Below are positions 26,710 to 35,914 of a stretch of 43,713 bases of DNA, in pieces. Numbering within the stretch: the stretch's first letter is position 1; each line of letters opens with the position of its first letter. Both the position numbers and the translations under genes were made by a program. Below the pieces are notes generated by a model. That model had not been told where the DNA came from. It saw nothing but the letters and a program-made list of their open reading frames with translations, and searched no databases. Source of the stretch: an uncultured Bacteroidales bacterium (lineage in GTDB: Bacteria; Bacteroidota; Bacteroidia; Bacteroidales; UBA932); NCBI GenBank assembly GCA_944325765.1, contig CALVBH010000034.1:1-43713 (forward strand). The letters run 5' to 3'.

Positions 26710-29700
26710 ATGAACAGTCGTTTTACAATCGTTCCTGTCCTGTGCCTGCTGTTTCTATCCCTTATTACGGGCGGGAAGGCAGCCTTTGCACAGGACGGGC
26801 GGAAGGTCACTGTGACAGGAACTGTCCTCGACGCGCAGGGGGAACCTGTGATAGGGGCGGGCGTCATGGAAAAAGGGACCACAAACGGTACCCTTACCGA
26901 CCTCGACGGAAGATTCTCCATCGAAGCTGCGGCAGGTACGGCTATAGAAGTGTCTTTCATCGGCATGGAGTCGTATGAATTCAAGGCTGAAGGGCAGAAC
27001 AACATGAATATCGTGCTCAGGGATGATGCGATGGCCCTGAACGAAGTGGTGGTGGTCGGGTACGGCACCCAGAAACGGAACCATCTCACGGGAGCCATCT
27101 CCATCGTCAAGAGCGACAAGCTGATCCAGGCCCACAGGCCGAACCTTACGAGCACCCTCGCCGGCAATCTTCCGGGCGTGCGTTCCGTGCAGACGAGCGG
27201 CCGTCCGGGAGAAGACGGGGCGAGCATCGACATCAGGGGCTTCGGCAACGCCTTGGTGATTGTGGATGGGGTGGAGTCATCCTACGCAGCCATAGACCCT
27301 AATGAGGTGGAGTCCATCAATGTCCTCAAGGACGCCTCCGCCGCAGTGTACGGATTCAAGGGCGCTAACGGAGTGATTCTCGTCACGACCAAAAAAGGGG
27401 CCGAGGGCAAGACCAAGGTCAACTACGGGTTCAACTACTCCTGGCAGAGCATCACCCGCTATGCCGAGACGATGAACGCGGTAGAGTACATGAGTATGGT
27501 CAACGAGGACAGCTACAACTCCGGAATGTCCGGCGTATATTCAGCCGAAGACATACGTATGGTGCAGGAAGGGACGCATCCCATCTACAAGAACGTCTAC
27601 TGGGATGATCTTGTCCTCAGAAAGACGGCTCCGATGCAGACCCACAATCTCAACATCTCCGGAGGCAACAAGAAAATACAGTATTTCACCTCGTTCGGTT
27701 ATGTATGCCAGGACGGTATAGTGAATACGAAAGACAGGTACCAGCGCCTGAACGTCCGCTCGAACCTGACCTATGAGATTATCGAGAACCTTACTGCCGA
27801 TCTCAATATCAGCGGACGCCGCGAACTGAGGGATTCTCCTATGGCACTGGGAAGCGGAGGCGCTTTCGACGATCTCTTCTCGCAGGGAGTGTTCAAGGCT
27901 ATGAGGGAAGCCCTGCCTATCTATGACCCTTATGTCAACGGCAACAAGGACTATTATGCAGCCGTACTGACAGGAGGCGGAAACCCTCTTATCTTTCTGG
28001 ACAGGGACCTGATAGGGACCAAGCAGTCTGCCGCCAATCAGTTCAACGGTCAGTTCCAGCTTAAATATGATTTTTCCAAGTGGATCAAGGGACTGACAGT
28101 CAGGGGAATGGTCAATTACGAGCAGAACTCTACCTATGCCAAGGAATTTGCGAAGACTTACGGTACCTACGAGTATGACGAGGCGAATGACACATATGTC
28201 GAACAGCCGATCAGGACAAACAATATGACCAACAGGTACGAAGATATGAACTGGTGGCTCACCCAGCAGTACGCCATCGAATACGCCAATACTTTCGGAA
28301 GTCACGACGTGTCCGGCCTGCTCCTCTGGGAAACCAAACAGTACAAGCGCGAGTATTTCAAGGCCCAGGGCGAACTGGACAACAGCATCATCGGGGAACT
28401 GGACGCGGCCAATGCCAACAACAGGGAAGTGACCGGCAACTCCGAGGAAAAGTTCTGGGCAGGACTTGTCGGGCGTTTCAACTATTCATACGCCGGAAAA
28501 TACCTTGCCGAAATCAGCTTCAGGTACGACGGCTCCTATAAGTTCGCCAAAGGCAAGAGGTGGAATCTCTTCCCCGCATTCTCCGTGGGCTGGCGCCTTT
28601 CCGAGGAGAGTTTTGTCAAGGACAATACCGATATTTTCGACAATATCAAGATAAGGGCTTCCTACGGTATAATCGGAGACGAGGTGGATGCCAGTCCGGG
28701 CAATTTCTATGAAGGATACACTTATCCCGGAAACGACTTCGTGTTCGGTGAGGACAACCTTGTGGCAGGGGCTGTGGACAAGGGACTGATAAACCCTGAT
28801 TTCACGTGGTACGAGTCCAGACTGACAAATATCGGAGTGGAAATATCTATGTGGAAACAGAAGCTCGGCATAGAGTTCGACTGGTTCCACCGTTACAGGA
28901 CAGGATTGAAAGGCACCCTTGCAAGCACATTGCCTACTTCGTTCGGAGCATCCCTTCCGGAAATGAACCTCAACAGCGATATGCACCGTGGATTCGAGCT
29001 CGTGCTTTCCCACAGGAACCAGGTCGGGGATTTCCGGTATGACATCAGCGCCAATATCTCCTACACGCGCAAGAAGAATCTCCACATCGAACAGGCCGAC
29101 TACAAGAACGAATACCTCAACTGGAGGAACAACAGCGCATACCGCTGGGAGAATGTAGGCTGGGTGTACAATGCCATCGGCCAGTTCCAGAGCTATGAGG
29201 AAATTATGGCTGCTCCCGACCACGACGGGCAGGGAAACATCACCCTGATGCCTGGCGATATCCGTCTCGAAGACTTCAACGATGACGGAGTGATCGACGA
29301 GAACGATATGCAGCCTATCAATCTGAGCGGCACCCCTGAAATATTCTTCGGCCTGAACTTCTCAGCTTCGTGGAAAGGCATAGACTTCTCTATGCTCTGG
29401 CAGGGTGCGGCCAACTACACCTACTCCATCCCGTACAAGAGTACATTCCTACAGGACGGTCTCGGAAACGGTTACAAGATGTTTACGGACAGGTGGCACC
29501 GGGTGGATCCTACCGACCTGAACAGCGAATGGATTCCGGGACGTTTCCCTACCTCCAGGATAGACAACGTGCCTGTCAGCAACACCTACAATTCCACATT
29601 CTGGAATCCTAACGTGTGGTATCTGAGGCTGAAGAACATAGAGTTGGGATATACCCTCCCTCAGAAATGGACGATGAAAGCCCGGATCCAGAGCCTGCGT

Positions 29701-29838
29701 GTCTATGTGGGTGCATACAATCTCCTTACATTCGCGCCAAAGGTTCTCGACGGGATGGATCCCGAGGGCTCCGCGCTCTTCGGTATGTACTATCCGCAGA
29801 TGAAGACGGTCAATTTAGGATTCAATATCGGATTTTAA
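26710..29838 (+). CDS. susC: SusC-like TonB-dependent outer membrane transporter
   Basis: This 1042-residue outer membrane importer has a signal peptide, then a carboxypeptidase-regulatory-like domain (VTGTVLDAQGEPVIGAGV, GTLTDLDGRFSI; about residues 35-110). A TonB-box/plug start follows (NEVVVVGYGTQKRNHLTGAI), then a plug with VDGVESSYAAIDPNEVESI and a long beta-barrel ending in the aromatic NLGFNIGF. It imports oligosaccharides captured with its SusD partner, encoded 11 bases downstream. The symbol denotes family only; the substrate is inferred to be mannose-containing from the neighbours. Confidence 0.95.
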   Translation: MNSRFTIVPVLCLLFLSLITGGKAAFAQDGRKVTVTGTVLDAQGEPVIGAGVMEKGTTNGTLTDLDGRFSIEAAAGTAIEVSFIGMESYEFKAEGQNNMNIVLRDDAMALNEVVVVGYGTQKRNHLTGAISIVKSDKLIQAHRPNLTSTLAGNLPGVRSVQTSGRPGEDGASIDIRGFGNALVIVDGVESSYAAIDPNEVESINVLKDASAAVYGFKGANGVILVTTKKGAEGKTKVNYGFNYSWQSITRYAETMNAVEYMSMVNEDSYNSGMSGVYSAEDIRMVQEGTHPIYKNVYWDDLVLRKTAPMQTHNLNISGGNKKIQYFTSFGYVCQDGIVNTKDRYQRLNVRSNLTYEIIENLTADLNISGRRELRDSPMALGSGGAFDDLFSQGVFKAMREALPIYDPYVNGNKDYYAAVLTGGGNPLIFLDRDLIGTKQSAANQFNGQFQLKYDFSKWIKGLTVRGMVNYEQNSTYAKEFAKTYGTYEYDEANDTYVEQPIRTNNMTNRYEDMNWWLTQQYAIEYANTFGSHDVSGLLLWETKQYKREYFKAQGELDNSIIGELDAANANNREVTGNSEEKFWAGLVGRFNYSYAGKYLAEISFRYDGSYKFAKGKRWNLFPAFSVGWRLSEESFVKDNTDIFDNIKIRASYGIIGDEVDASPGNFYEGYTYPGNDFVFGEDNLVAGAVDKGLINPDFTWYESRLTNIGVEISMWKQKLGIEFDWFHRYRTGLKGTLASTLPTSFGASLPEMNLNSDMHRGFELVLSHRNQVGDFRYDISANISYTRKKNLHIEQADYKNEYLNWRNNSAYRWENVGWVYNAIGQFQSYEEIMAAPDHDGQGNITLMPGDIRLEDFNDDGVIDENDMQPINLSGTPEIFFGLNFSASWKGIDFSMLWQGAANYTYSIPYKSTFLQDGLGNGYKMFTDRWHRVDPTDLNSEWIPGRFPTSRIDNVPVSNTYNSTFWNPNVWYLRLKNIELGYTLPQKWTMKARIQSLRVYVGAYNLLTFAPKVLDGMDPEGSALFGMYYPQMKTVNLGFNIGF

Positions 29839-29849
29839 TTCAGGAAAAT

Positions 29850-31808
29850 ATGAAATTTAATATAACAAATTCCGTATCTGCCCTCTTGGTTTCCGTCCTG
29901 GTGACGGTATCTTGCGACGGTATGTTCGACATCAAGCCGTCCACCTACATCCCGGCTGAGGATGTGTGGAACGACCCAGCCGTCGTAAATTCCGTGCTGG
30001 CCCAGCTGTACAGCAACATCCAGTACGAGGAGTATCTGTATAGCGGAGACGTCTTCTACGATTTCGGCCCGCGTACCCTTGCCCTGTGGTCGGACGAGGC
30101 GATAGTGGGCTTCAATCCGTCAGACGGCCTGGGCGGGATGGACGCCTATATCGGAGATGACTGGTTCTACACTTACGGCGACACATACAGGGAGATACGC
30201 AACTGCAACACCTTCCTCCGCCAGATAGGTACGGCTGCCATAGACGATTCCGAAAGAGACGCTATCGAGGGCGAAGTGCGTTTCCTGAGGGCATTCCACT
30301 ATTTTACCCTTGTCAAGAGGCTCGGCGGGGTTCCCCTCATAACCGAAGTGCAGGAATACGACAAGGACACCGACATCACCACCCTTCAGGTTCCGCGCAA
30401 CAAGGAGGACGAGATCTGGGAGTTCATCAGGAGCGAATGCTTCGACATAGCCGAGAACAAGCTGCCGGCCACAAGGGATGCGGCCAACAGGAACCGTGTC
30501 ACCAAATATGCAGCCTGGGCCCTTGCTTCCCGTGCCTGTCTCTATGCAGCCTCCATCGCGAAGTACGGGAGTCTCGACGAAGCGCATTTCGTGGGAGTCC
30601 CGAAGTCCAAGGCCGACTATTACTGGGAACAGTCTGTGACGGCATCCAACAAGATCATAGCTGACAATGTGTACCGGCTTAAAGGCTACGACCTTACGGA
30701 CAGACAGGCCAGGATAGACAATTACTACTCTTTCTTCCTGGACGAGACCAACAGCGAATACATCTGGTTCAGGAGCTATATGGAGCCTGACCTGGTACAC
30801 AGATACACCCTGATGTGCGCCCCGTATTCGTTCCGCAAAGGCTTCGGCTACGGAGGCTGCGAGGAGCCGGGTCTCGAGTTCGTGGAGGCATTCGAGTACG
30901 AGAATGACTTCGACGGCACGCTCAAGGTGGAGGAGGAAATCGGTATCAACAGGGTGCAGCGCATCCAGTACGATAACCTTATAGACATTTTCGAGGGCAA
31001 GGATCCGCGTCTGTTCGCTACGGTCGGCCTTCCGGGAGACAAATACCAGGACGGCATACTTGAAATCCGCCGCGGGGTGTCCATCGGAGGCCAGATACCT
31101 GAAGTCGGCACTTCCTACTATCCCGGGAATATGGAGACGAAGATAAAGCTTGCCGACGGGAATGAGATCACCGGAATAGGCAAGGACGGGCCGTATGAAA
31201 ACAACGAACCCACAAAGACGGGTTTCTATCTCAGGAAGTTTGTCGTGGAGGACCAGGTCGACTATAACAGATGTACAAACCCGTGGCCGGTGTTCCGCCT
31301 GGCGGAGATCTACCTGAATCTCGCGGAGGCATATACCGAACTCGGGAAAGAGTCCGAGGCTCTCATCGCACTCAATATGACCAGGCACAGGGCCGGCATA
31401 CACGAGATAACTGCAGCAGACGTGGCTGAACACGATAACGGATGGCTGCTCGACAGGGTCAGGAACGAGCGCCGCGTGGAACTCGCTTACGAGAACCACC
31501 GGTTCTGGGATTTGCGCAGATGGAGGATCGCCGCGACTCCGAGGGCGGACAACCGCGGTACCGGCGTGCTCGACGGCTATGCGGCATCGGCCCTTTATCC
31601 TTGGGCCGTGTATGAGGCCGGAGCGGAGATGGATCCCGAGACCGGGCTGATGACCCCGAAGAAGTATGTCTTCTCGAAGGAATATACCGACGGTCAGAGA
31701 CTCCAGCGTGCCCGCAAGCATTTCTACCAGCGCAATTATTATCTGAAGTTCAGGGACGACGACCTGAAGACCAACCCTAAACTTGTCAATAATCCTGAAT
31801 TCGAATAA
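29850..31808 (+). CDS. susD: SusD/RagB-like surface glycan-binding lipoprotein
   Basis: SusD-type proteins form the lid of the SusC pore and bind glycan at the cell surface. I place the start at the ATG at 29850, where a lipoprotein signal (VSALLVSVLVTVSC) begins; upstream extension would overlap susC. The 652-residue protein has the N-terminal FDIKPSTYIPAEDVW, the TPR-containing core (GEVRFLRAFHYFTLVKRLGGVPLIT) and the C-terminal VRNERRVELAYENHRFWDLRRW typical of RagB/SusD. The next gene starts one base after its stop. Confidence 0.95.
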   Translation: MKFNITNSVSALLVSVLVTVSCDGMFDIKPSTYIPAEDVWNDPAVVNSVLAQLYSNIQYEEYLYSGDVFYDFGPRTLALWSDEAIVGFNPSDGLGGMDAYIGDDWFYTYGDTYREIRNCNTFLRQIGTAAIDDSERDAIEGEVRFLRAFHYFTLVKRLGGVPLITEVQEYDKDTDITTLQVPRNKEDEIWEFIRSECFDIAENKLPATRDAANRNRVTKYAAWALASRACLYAASIAKYGSLDEAHFVGVPKSKADYYWEQSVTASNKIIADNVYRLKGYDLTDRQARIDNYYSFFLDETNSEYIWFRSYMEPDLVHRYTLMCAPYSFRKGFGYGGCEEPGLEFVEAFEYENDFDGTLKVEEEIGINRVQRIQYDNLIDIFEGKDPRLFATVGLPGDKYQDGILEIRRGVSIGGQIPEVGTSYYPGNMETKIKLADGNEITGIGKDGPYENNEPTKTGFYLRKFVVEDQVDYNRCTNPWPVFRLAEIYLNLAEAYTELGKESEALIALNMTRHRAGIHEITAADVAEHDNGWLLDRVRNERRVELAYENHRFWDLRRWRIAATPRADNRGTGVLDGYAASALYPWAVYEAGAEMDPETGLMTPKKYVFSKEYTDGQRLQRARKHFYQRNYYLKFRDDDLKTNPKLVNNPEFE

Positions 31809-31809
31809 A

Positions 31810-32592
31810 ATGAAAGTTATGGATTTCAAATTCAATCATATGTTTTGCGCCGCCATCCTCGTTGCCCTGGCATCGTGTGCGAAGATCGACAACTATGATG
31901 CACCGGACGGCGGCCTGTCGGGGAGGCTTGTGGACAGGGTGACCGGTGAGGTCGTGTACCAGCCCGTGAACTCGGACGGAGGCCTGAGGGTGCAGCTTAC
32001 CCAGCAGGACTGGATAGTGGAGGCCGACCCGCAGTTCTTCTATGCCCGGGAAGACGGCACCTTTACCAATTCCAGGCTCTTTTCAGGGGAATATCTCCTG
32101 GATTTCGGCCAGGCCAATTTCTTCCCCGTGGATGAAATACCGGTCACGATAGCGGAAGACGGTATGACGGAGGTGGAAGTGGCCGTGACCCCTTTCTGTA
32201 CGGTGTATATGGATGACGTGGTCTTCGAAAACAGGGCCGTCAGGGCTACGGCGCGGATAAAGAGGACATGGAACTGGGTGGCGGACAACCGCGGGTGCAA
32301 GATCACCGGGATAGGCTTGTGCTGTCACATTTCCCCTAATGTGGACTATGGCTCCGACCATAACATCGGAACAGGAGAGATCGACTGCTCCGGAACCGAG
32401 GATCTGCAGCTCCTGACGGGCGAAGGTACGTTCGATGTCAACCTCGTACTGGACGGCACCCGTCTCCAGCAGTATGCCCATGTCATCAAGGCCAACGGCA
32501 ACAGGCTTTATGTCAGGGCTTTCGTCGAGACACAGTACGGCTCGGACCTGCGTTACAACTACAGCGCGGTCTCGACCGTGACCGTGGAATGA
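31810..32592 (+). CDS. DUF3823 lipoprotein
   Basis: I start this at the ATG at 31810, giving 260 residues with signal and lipobox ALASC. It begins YDAPDGGLSGRLVDRVTGE, typical of DUF3823 proteins found just downstream of susD in many PULs. The body is two beta-sandwich regions. These proteins are thought to help glycan capture at the surface, without a defined activity. It lies one base after the susD stop and 26 bases before the DUF5005 gene. Confidence 0.85.
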   Translation: MKVMDFKFNHMFCAAILVALASCAKIDNYDAPDGGLSGRLVDRVTGEVVYQPVNSDGGLRVQLTQQDWIVEADPQFFYAREDGTFTNSRLFSGEYLLDFGQANFFPVDEIPVTIAEDGMTEVEVAVTPFCTVYMDDVVFENRAVRATARIKRTWNWVADNRGCKITGIGLCCHISPNVDYGSDHNIGTGEIDCSGTEDLQLLTGEGTFDVNLVLDGTRLQQYAHVIKANGNRLYVRAFVETQYGSDLRYNYSAVSTVTVE

Positions 32593-32618
32593 TTTACCGG
32601 TATTGAAATCTTCTGATT

Positions 32619-33995
32619 ATGGGATATTCATTAAAGAACAGATATGTGGTGCTTATGGCGGCCGCTGTGGTGGCTGCAGGATGCACCGAAGAAAAATTCG
32701 AGATAATAGTGTCCGACGAGACCCAGGGAACCGTGTACAATCCGTGGTACCCCGACGACCCTCAGGAGGACGAACTGGTGCTTGAGGATGTGCTGAGGGA
32801 TGCCGCATGGCCGGAATGCATCACCGTGAAGAAGGACCTGACCTATAACGGGTATTTTACCCGCGACTTCGGTCTGAACGGCTGCGACGGTGTCTATACC
32901 ACGGAACTTCCGGACGGGAACATCTTCTGGTCTTTCGGCGACAGTTTTTTCGGAATGCTGTCAGACCCGACTTTGCGTATAAGAGGCGGAAACGAGAGCA
33001 ACTTCCCGAGAAACGCCATAATGATCCAGACCAAGCAGAACTACAACGGCTTCCACTGCCTGAACGAGCTTATCCAGATAGATGATCCGTACAGGACGGA
33101 CTACTACAAGGGCAGGACTTTCCTCCGCCATCCTGACGGGGAGCAGACGGACGAGTCGATAGCGGCCGGAGGCATAGACCAGAATTTCTATTACTGGCCG
33201 GGCGACGCCACTGTCATCGAGAGGGACGGGAAAACCATCCTCCAGGTGCTCTGGGGCGACTGCTTCAAGACAGAGGACGGAGGAATGGGCAGGAAAGGCA
33301 CACTCCTGACGGAATATGACATTTCCGGCACGCCGGGCGACGGTACTTATATGACTGAAATCAGACGTCTTGAACCGGCGGAAACCTATATTACCAACTA
33401 CGGTTCGGCCATCTATGAGGACAAAGAGCATACATATCTTTACGGTGACGGAGAGAGAAGCGACGGCAGCAAGGGTCCTGTCGTGGCCAGGACAAAATCA
33501 GGACACGATATTTCAGGGGACTGGGAATACTGGGTGAACCAGGCTGAAGAAGGCGAACCGGCCGATTTCCGGTGGCAGGATGAAGCTCCTGACCTGGATC
33601 ATCTCAAACGTTCACACGTTATGGATTTCTGGGGCGTCCAGCCGAATGTATTCAAGCACGGAGACTATTACTGGTGGGTCATTCAGGAACCTGTCGGCAA
33701 GGAACTCTGGCTGTTCAGAAGTGAGAATCCGTGGGGTCCGCTCTATCCTACGGAGAAGACCGAGCGCAAGCAGATCTTCACTCTGCCTGACCAGCTCGAC
33801 AAGCAGGGTGACCAGTCGCACGGGATACTGTACAATGTCTTTGTGCATCACGGCCTGTCAAAGGAAGGGGAACTCGTGATATCCTTCAACTCCGAGGCTC
33901 CTGAATTCACGAGGAACTTCAACGAAATAGGCAGTGCCGACTTCTACCGGCCGTGGTTCTACAGGATATACGGCTGGGACAAGGTGTTTGACTGA
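32619..33995 (+). CDS. DUF5005-type propeller lipoprotein
   Basis: This 458-residue lipoprotein has lipobox VVAAGC near residue 22. The body has repeated blades, for example NIFWSFGDSFFGMLSD, YWPGDATVIERDGKTILQVLWGD and YGSAIYEDKEHTYLYGDG, matching the DUF5005 group in Bacteroidota mannan and N-glycan loci as I recall it. Many blades resemble GH43/GH130-like propellers, but I cannot assign catalytic residues. It is the last gene of the susCD unit and is followed by a terminator. Confidence 0.7.
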   Translation: MGYSLKNRYVVLMAAAVVAAGCTEEKFEIIVSDETQGTVYNPWYPDDPQEDELVLEDVLRDAAWPECITVKKDLTYNGYFTRDFGLNGCDGVYTTELPDGNIFWSFGDSFFGMLSDPTLRIRGGNESNFPRNAIMIQTKQNYNGFHCLNELIQIDDPYRTDYYKGRTFLRHPDGEQTDESIAAGGIDQNFYYWPGDATVIERDGKTILQVLWGDCFKTEDGGMGRKGTLLTEYDISGTPGDGTYMTEIRRLEPAETYITNYGSAIYEDKEHTYLYGDGERSDGSKGPVVARTKSGHDISGDWEYWVNQAEEGEPADFRWQDEAPDLDHLKRSHVMDFWGVQPNVFKHGDYYWWVIQEPVGKELWLFRSENPWGPLYPTEKTERKQIFTLPDQLDKQGDQSHGILYNVFVHHGLSKEGELVISFNSEAPEFTRNFNEIGSADFYRPWFYRIYGWDKVFD

Positions 33996-34039
33996 TACGA
34001 GGCCTGTTGTCCGGACGAATACTGCCGGATATTTTCAGA

Positions 34040-34075
34040 AAGGTCGGGCAATCATTCATTGTCCGGCCTTTTTTG
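34040..34075 (+). terminator. Terminator of the lipoprotein-susCD-DUF5005 unit
   Basis: A 13-bp stem with G-T pairs (34040-34052 with 34059-34071) has a small loop and is followed by a run of T. It lies 45 bases after the DUF5005 stop and immediately before the promoter of the regulator gene. Confidence 0.75.
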
Positions 34076-34077
34076 CT

Positions 34078-34085
34078 TAAGTTTG
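34078..34085 (+). promoter_or_regulatory. -7 element of the DUF6377 gene
   Basis: TAAGTTTG matches TAnnTTTG exactly, 18 bases before the ATG at 34104. A TTG at 34059-34061 is 16 bases upstream, shorter than the usual 19, and overlaps the right arm of the preceding terminator. Confidence 0.5.
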
Positions 34086-34103
34086 CAGATATTGTCATTT
34101 TGT

Positions 34104-35714
34104 ATGAAAAGATTGGTCCTTGCAATGATTTTCCTGTCTGCGGCATTCCTTCCGGCTGCGGCAGCAGGTATGGATTCTCTTCTTGTGAGACTTGACGATG
34201 CGCTTGCTCACAGGGAAATGTATCAGGCCCAGAGAGATTCTATGATAGCCTCTCTGAAAGCCTGCCGCGCTGCGACGGCTTCTGACAAGGAGAGGTTCGA
34301 CGTCAATTCCGTGCTGATAAGCCAGTACGAGACATACATATGCGACTCGATGCTTCTATATATCAATGAAAATATGGAAATAGCGTCAAGGCTCGGCGAT
34401 CAGGACGGCATAGATGCGACAAGGCTTGCCCTCGGGCGATTCTATACCTTCTCCGGAATGTTCACGGAAGCCCAGGACCTTTTCGGGAAGATCGATTTCG
34501 ACGCATTGTCCGGCGGGATGAAGCTGAGATACTGCTGGGACAATGTAAAGCTGTATGACAATCTTCTGCGATATTCACAGGACGGGATGTATGCGGAACT
34601 CAACCGTGACAAAAGGGCTTCTTTCCGCAATCTGGCGATTTCCCTGATGGAGCCCGGTACGGACCTTTACATAAAGGAGAACATTATGCGGCTTATCGAC
34701 AGCGGCAGCAGGGACAGTCTTCAGGTACAGATGCCGGAGCTGCTCCGCCTCTTCAGCATATCGACACCCGGAACCCACGACTATGCTATGATGGCTATGA
34801 TGGTCGCTACCGCATATGGAATCCTTGGGGAACAGGAGATACAGACAGAGTATCTTGCCATTTCATCAATTACGGACATAATGCTGGCTATCAAAGAGAA
34901 CGAGGCGCTGTTTGCCCTGTCCCAGAACCTTTATCATACAGGGCATATAGACAGGGCCTACCATTATATGCAGTTCGCTGTGGAGGATGCCGAGTTCTAT
35001 AATTCCAGATACAAGCATCTGTTAGTTTCCAGATACTATTCCATCATCGAACAGTCTTACATCAAGGAGCTTGCGAGCCAGAAAAGGGAACTTCGCTTCT
35101 ATGCCATTTCACTGACCGTGCTCCTGGCAATCCTGTCCGTGTCGCTGGTATTCCTGTACAGGCTCAACAGAAAACTCAATTCCGCCAGGCGGATAGCAAA
35201 TGCCAGCAACCGCAAACTCAAGGAGTTGACGAAAAGGCTGAATGAGGCCAATGTGCTGAAAGATACATATATGAGCTATTTTATGAATCAGTGCGCTGTC
35301 CTTATAAACAGATCCGAGGAGACCAAGAAGGACATATTGCGCAAGGTCAAGTCAGGACAGGGGGATCTTCTGTACCGCTCTCTGGCCCAGACATATGAAA
35401 AGGAACTGTCCGAGCTGTACACATCCTTCGACAAGGCATTCCTCGACGTGTATCCTGATTTCATAGATGAACTCAATATGCTTCTCCGTCCGGAAGAACG
35501 GTACAGGCTGGACGGCAAATCCCTGTCTCCGGAGCTGAGGATATTCGCCCTGATCAGGCTGGGCATTACGGATATCCGGCAGATTGCGGATTTTCTCCAC
35601 TATTCGCAGCAGACCATCTATAATTACAAGAGCAAGGTCAGAAGCAAGTCTGATATGGATTATAACCTCTTTGAAGAGAAGGTACGGCATATAGGCAGGC
35701 TAAACATAGACTGA
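34104..35714 (+). CDS. DUF6377 membrane-spanning transcriptional regulator
   Basis: This 536-residue protein starts at the ATG at 34104 with a signal peptide (LAMIFLSAAFLPAAAAG). An alpha-helical, TPR-like periplasmic sensor region follows, then one transmembrane helix (FYAISLTVLLAILSVSLVFLY; about residues 331-352), a coiled coil, and a C-terminal helix-turn-helix-like domain (SPELRIFALIRLGITDIRQIADF, then SQQTIYNYKSKVR). This is the organisation of DUF6377 proteins, thought to couple periplasmic glycan sensing to PUL transcription. It has its own promoter and terminator and sits between the two halves of the PUL, so it is the likely local regulator. Confidence 0.82.
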   Translation: MKRLVLAMIFLSAAFLPAAAAGMDSLLVRLDDALAHREMYQAQRDSMIASLKACRAATASDKERFDVNSVLISQYETYICDSMLLYINENMEIASRLGDQDGIDATRLALGRFYTFSGMFTEAQDLFGKIDFDALSGGMKLRYCWDNVKLYDNLLRYSQDGMYAELNRDKRASFRNLAISLMEPGTDLYIKENIMRLIDSGSRDSLQVQMPELLRLFSISTPGTHDYAMMAMMVATAYGILGEQEIQTEYLAISSITDIMLAIKENEALFALSQNLYHTGHIDRAYHYMQFAVEDAEFYNSRYKHLLVSRYYSIIEQSYIKELASQKRELRFYAISLTVLLAILSVSLVFLYRLNRKLNSARRIANASNRKLKELTKRLNEANVLKDTYMSYFMNQCAVLINRSEETKKDILRKVKSGQGDLLYRSLAQTYEKELSELYTSFDKAFLDVYPDFIDELNMLLRPEERYRLDGKSLSPELRIFALIRLGITDIRQIADFLHYSQQTIYNYKSKVRSKSDMDYNLFEEKVRHIGRLNID

Positions 35715-35726
35715 TCCTGCCTTAAT

Positions 35727-35757
35727 GACAGTTTACTATCCGTAATGCTGTCTTTTT
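35727..35757 (+). terminator. Terminator of the DUF6377 gene
   Basis: The outer stem GACAG/CTGTC (35727-35731 with 35748-35752) with an inner TTAC/GTAA pairing is followed by five T. It lies 12 bases after the DUF6377 stop. Confidence 0.6.
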
Positions 35758-35762
35758 GGATA

Positions 35763-35798
35763 TGGCTCTGATACGTAGTGTGTTACGTGTCGGAGTCA
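35763..35798. repeat. Strong 15-bp imperfect inverted repeat
   Basis: Bases 35763-35777 pair with 35784-35798 around a 6-base loop (GTGTGT), with three G-T pairs. No T-run follows on either strand. It lies between the DUF6377 terminator and the promoter of the second GH92 gene, so it could be an operator or a second transcription stop. Confidence 0.55.
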
Positions 35799-35842
35799 TA
35801 TACTTATTCCTTACAATGGCCGGGATTGTCTTTCCTGCTGTC

Positions 35843-35850
35843 TATTTTTG
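35843..35850 (+). promoter_or_regulatory. -7 element for GH92-GH2
   Basis: TATTTTTG matches TAnnTTTG, 64 bases before the ATG at 35915. A TTG at 35826-35828 is only 14 bases upstream, so the -33 box is uncertain. Confidence 0.4.
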
Positions 35851-35914
35851 TATTGCTGCGCAAGAATAAGCATAAGGAAAGTTTGTGTCACACGTAGGAA
35901 AACAATTTCATCCA

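Noticed and set aside
29616..29849. Upstream extension of the SusD frame into SusC
   Set aside because: It is the shadow frame of the SusC C-terminus; the lipoprotein signal starts at 29850.
30120..31835. 571-codon open frame opposite susD
   Set aside because: Antisense to a complete SusD gene with lipobox and family motifs; the long frame follows from codon bias.
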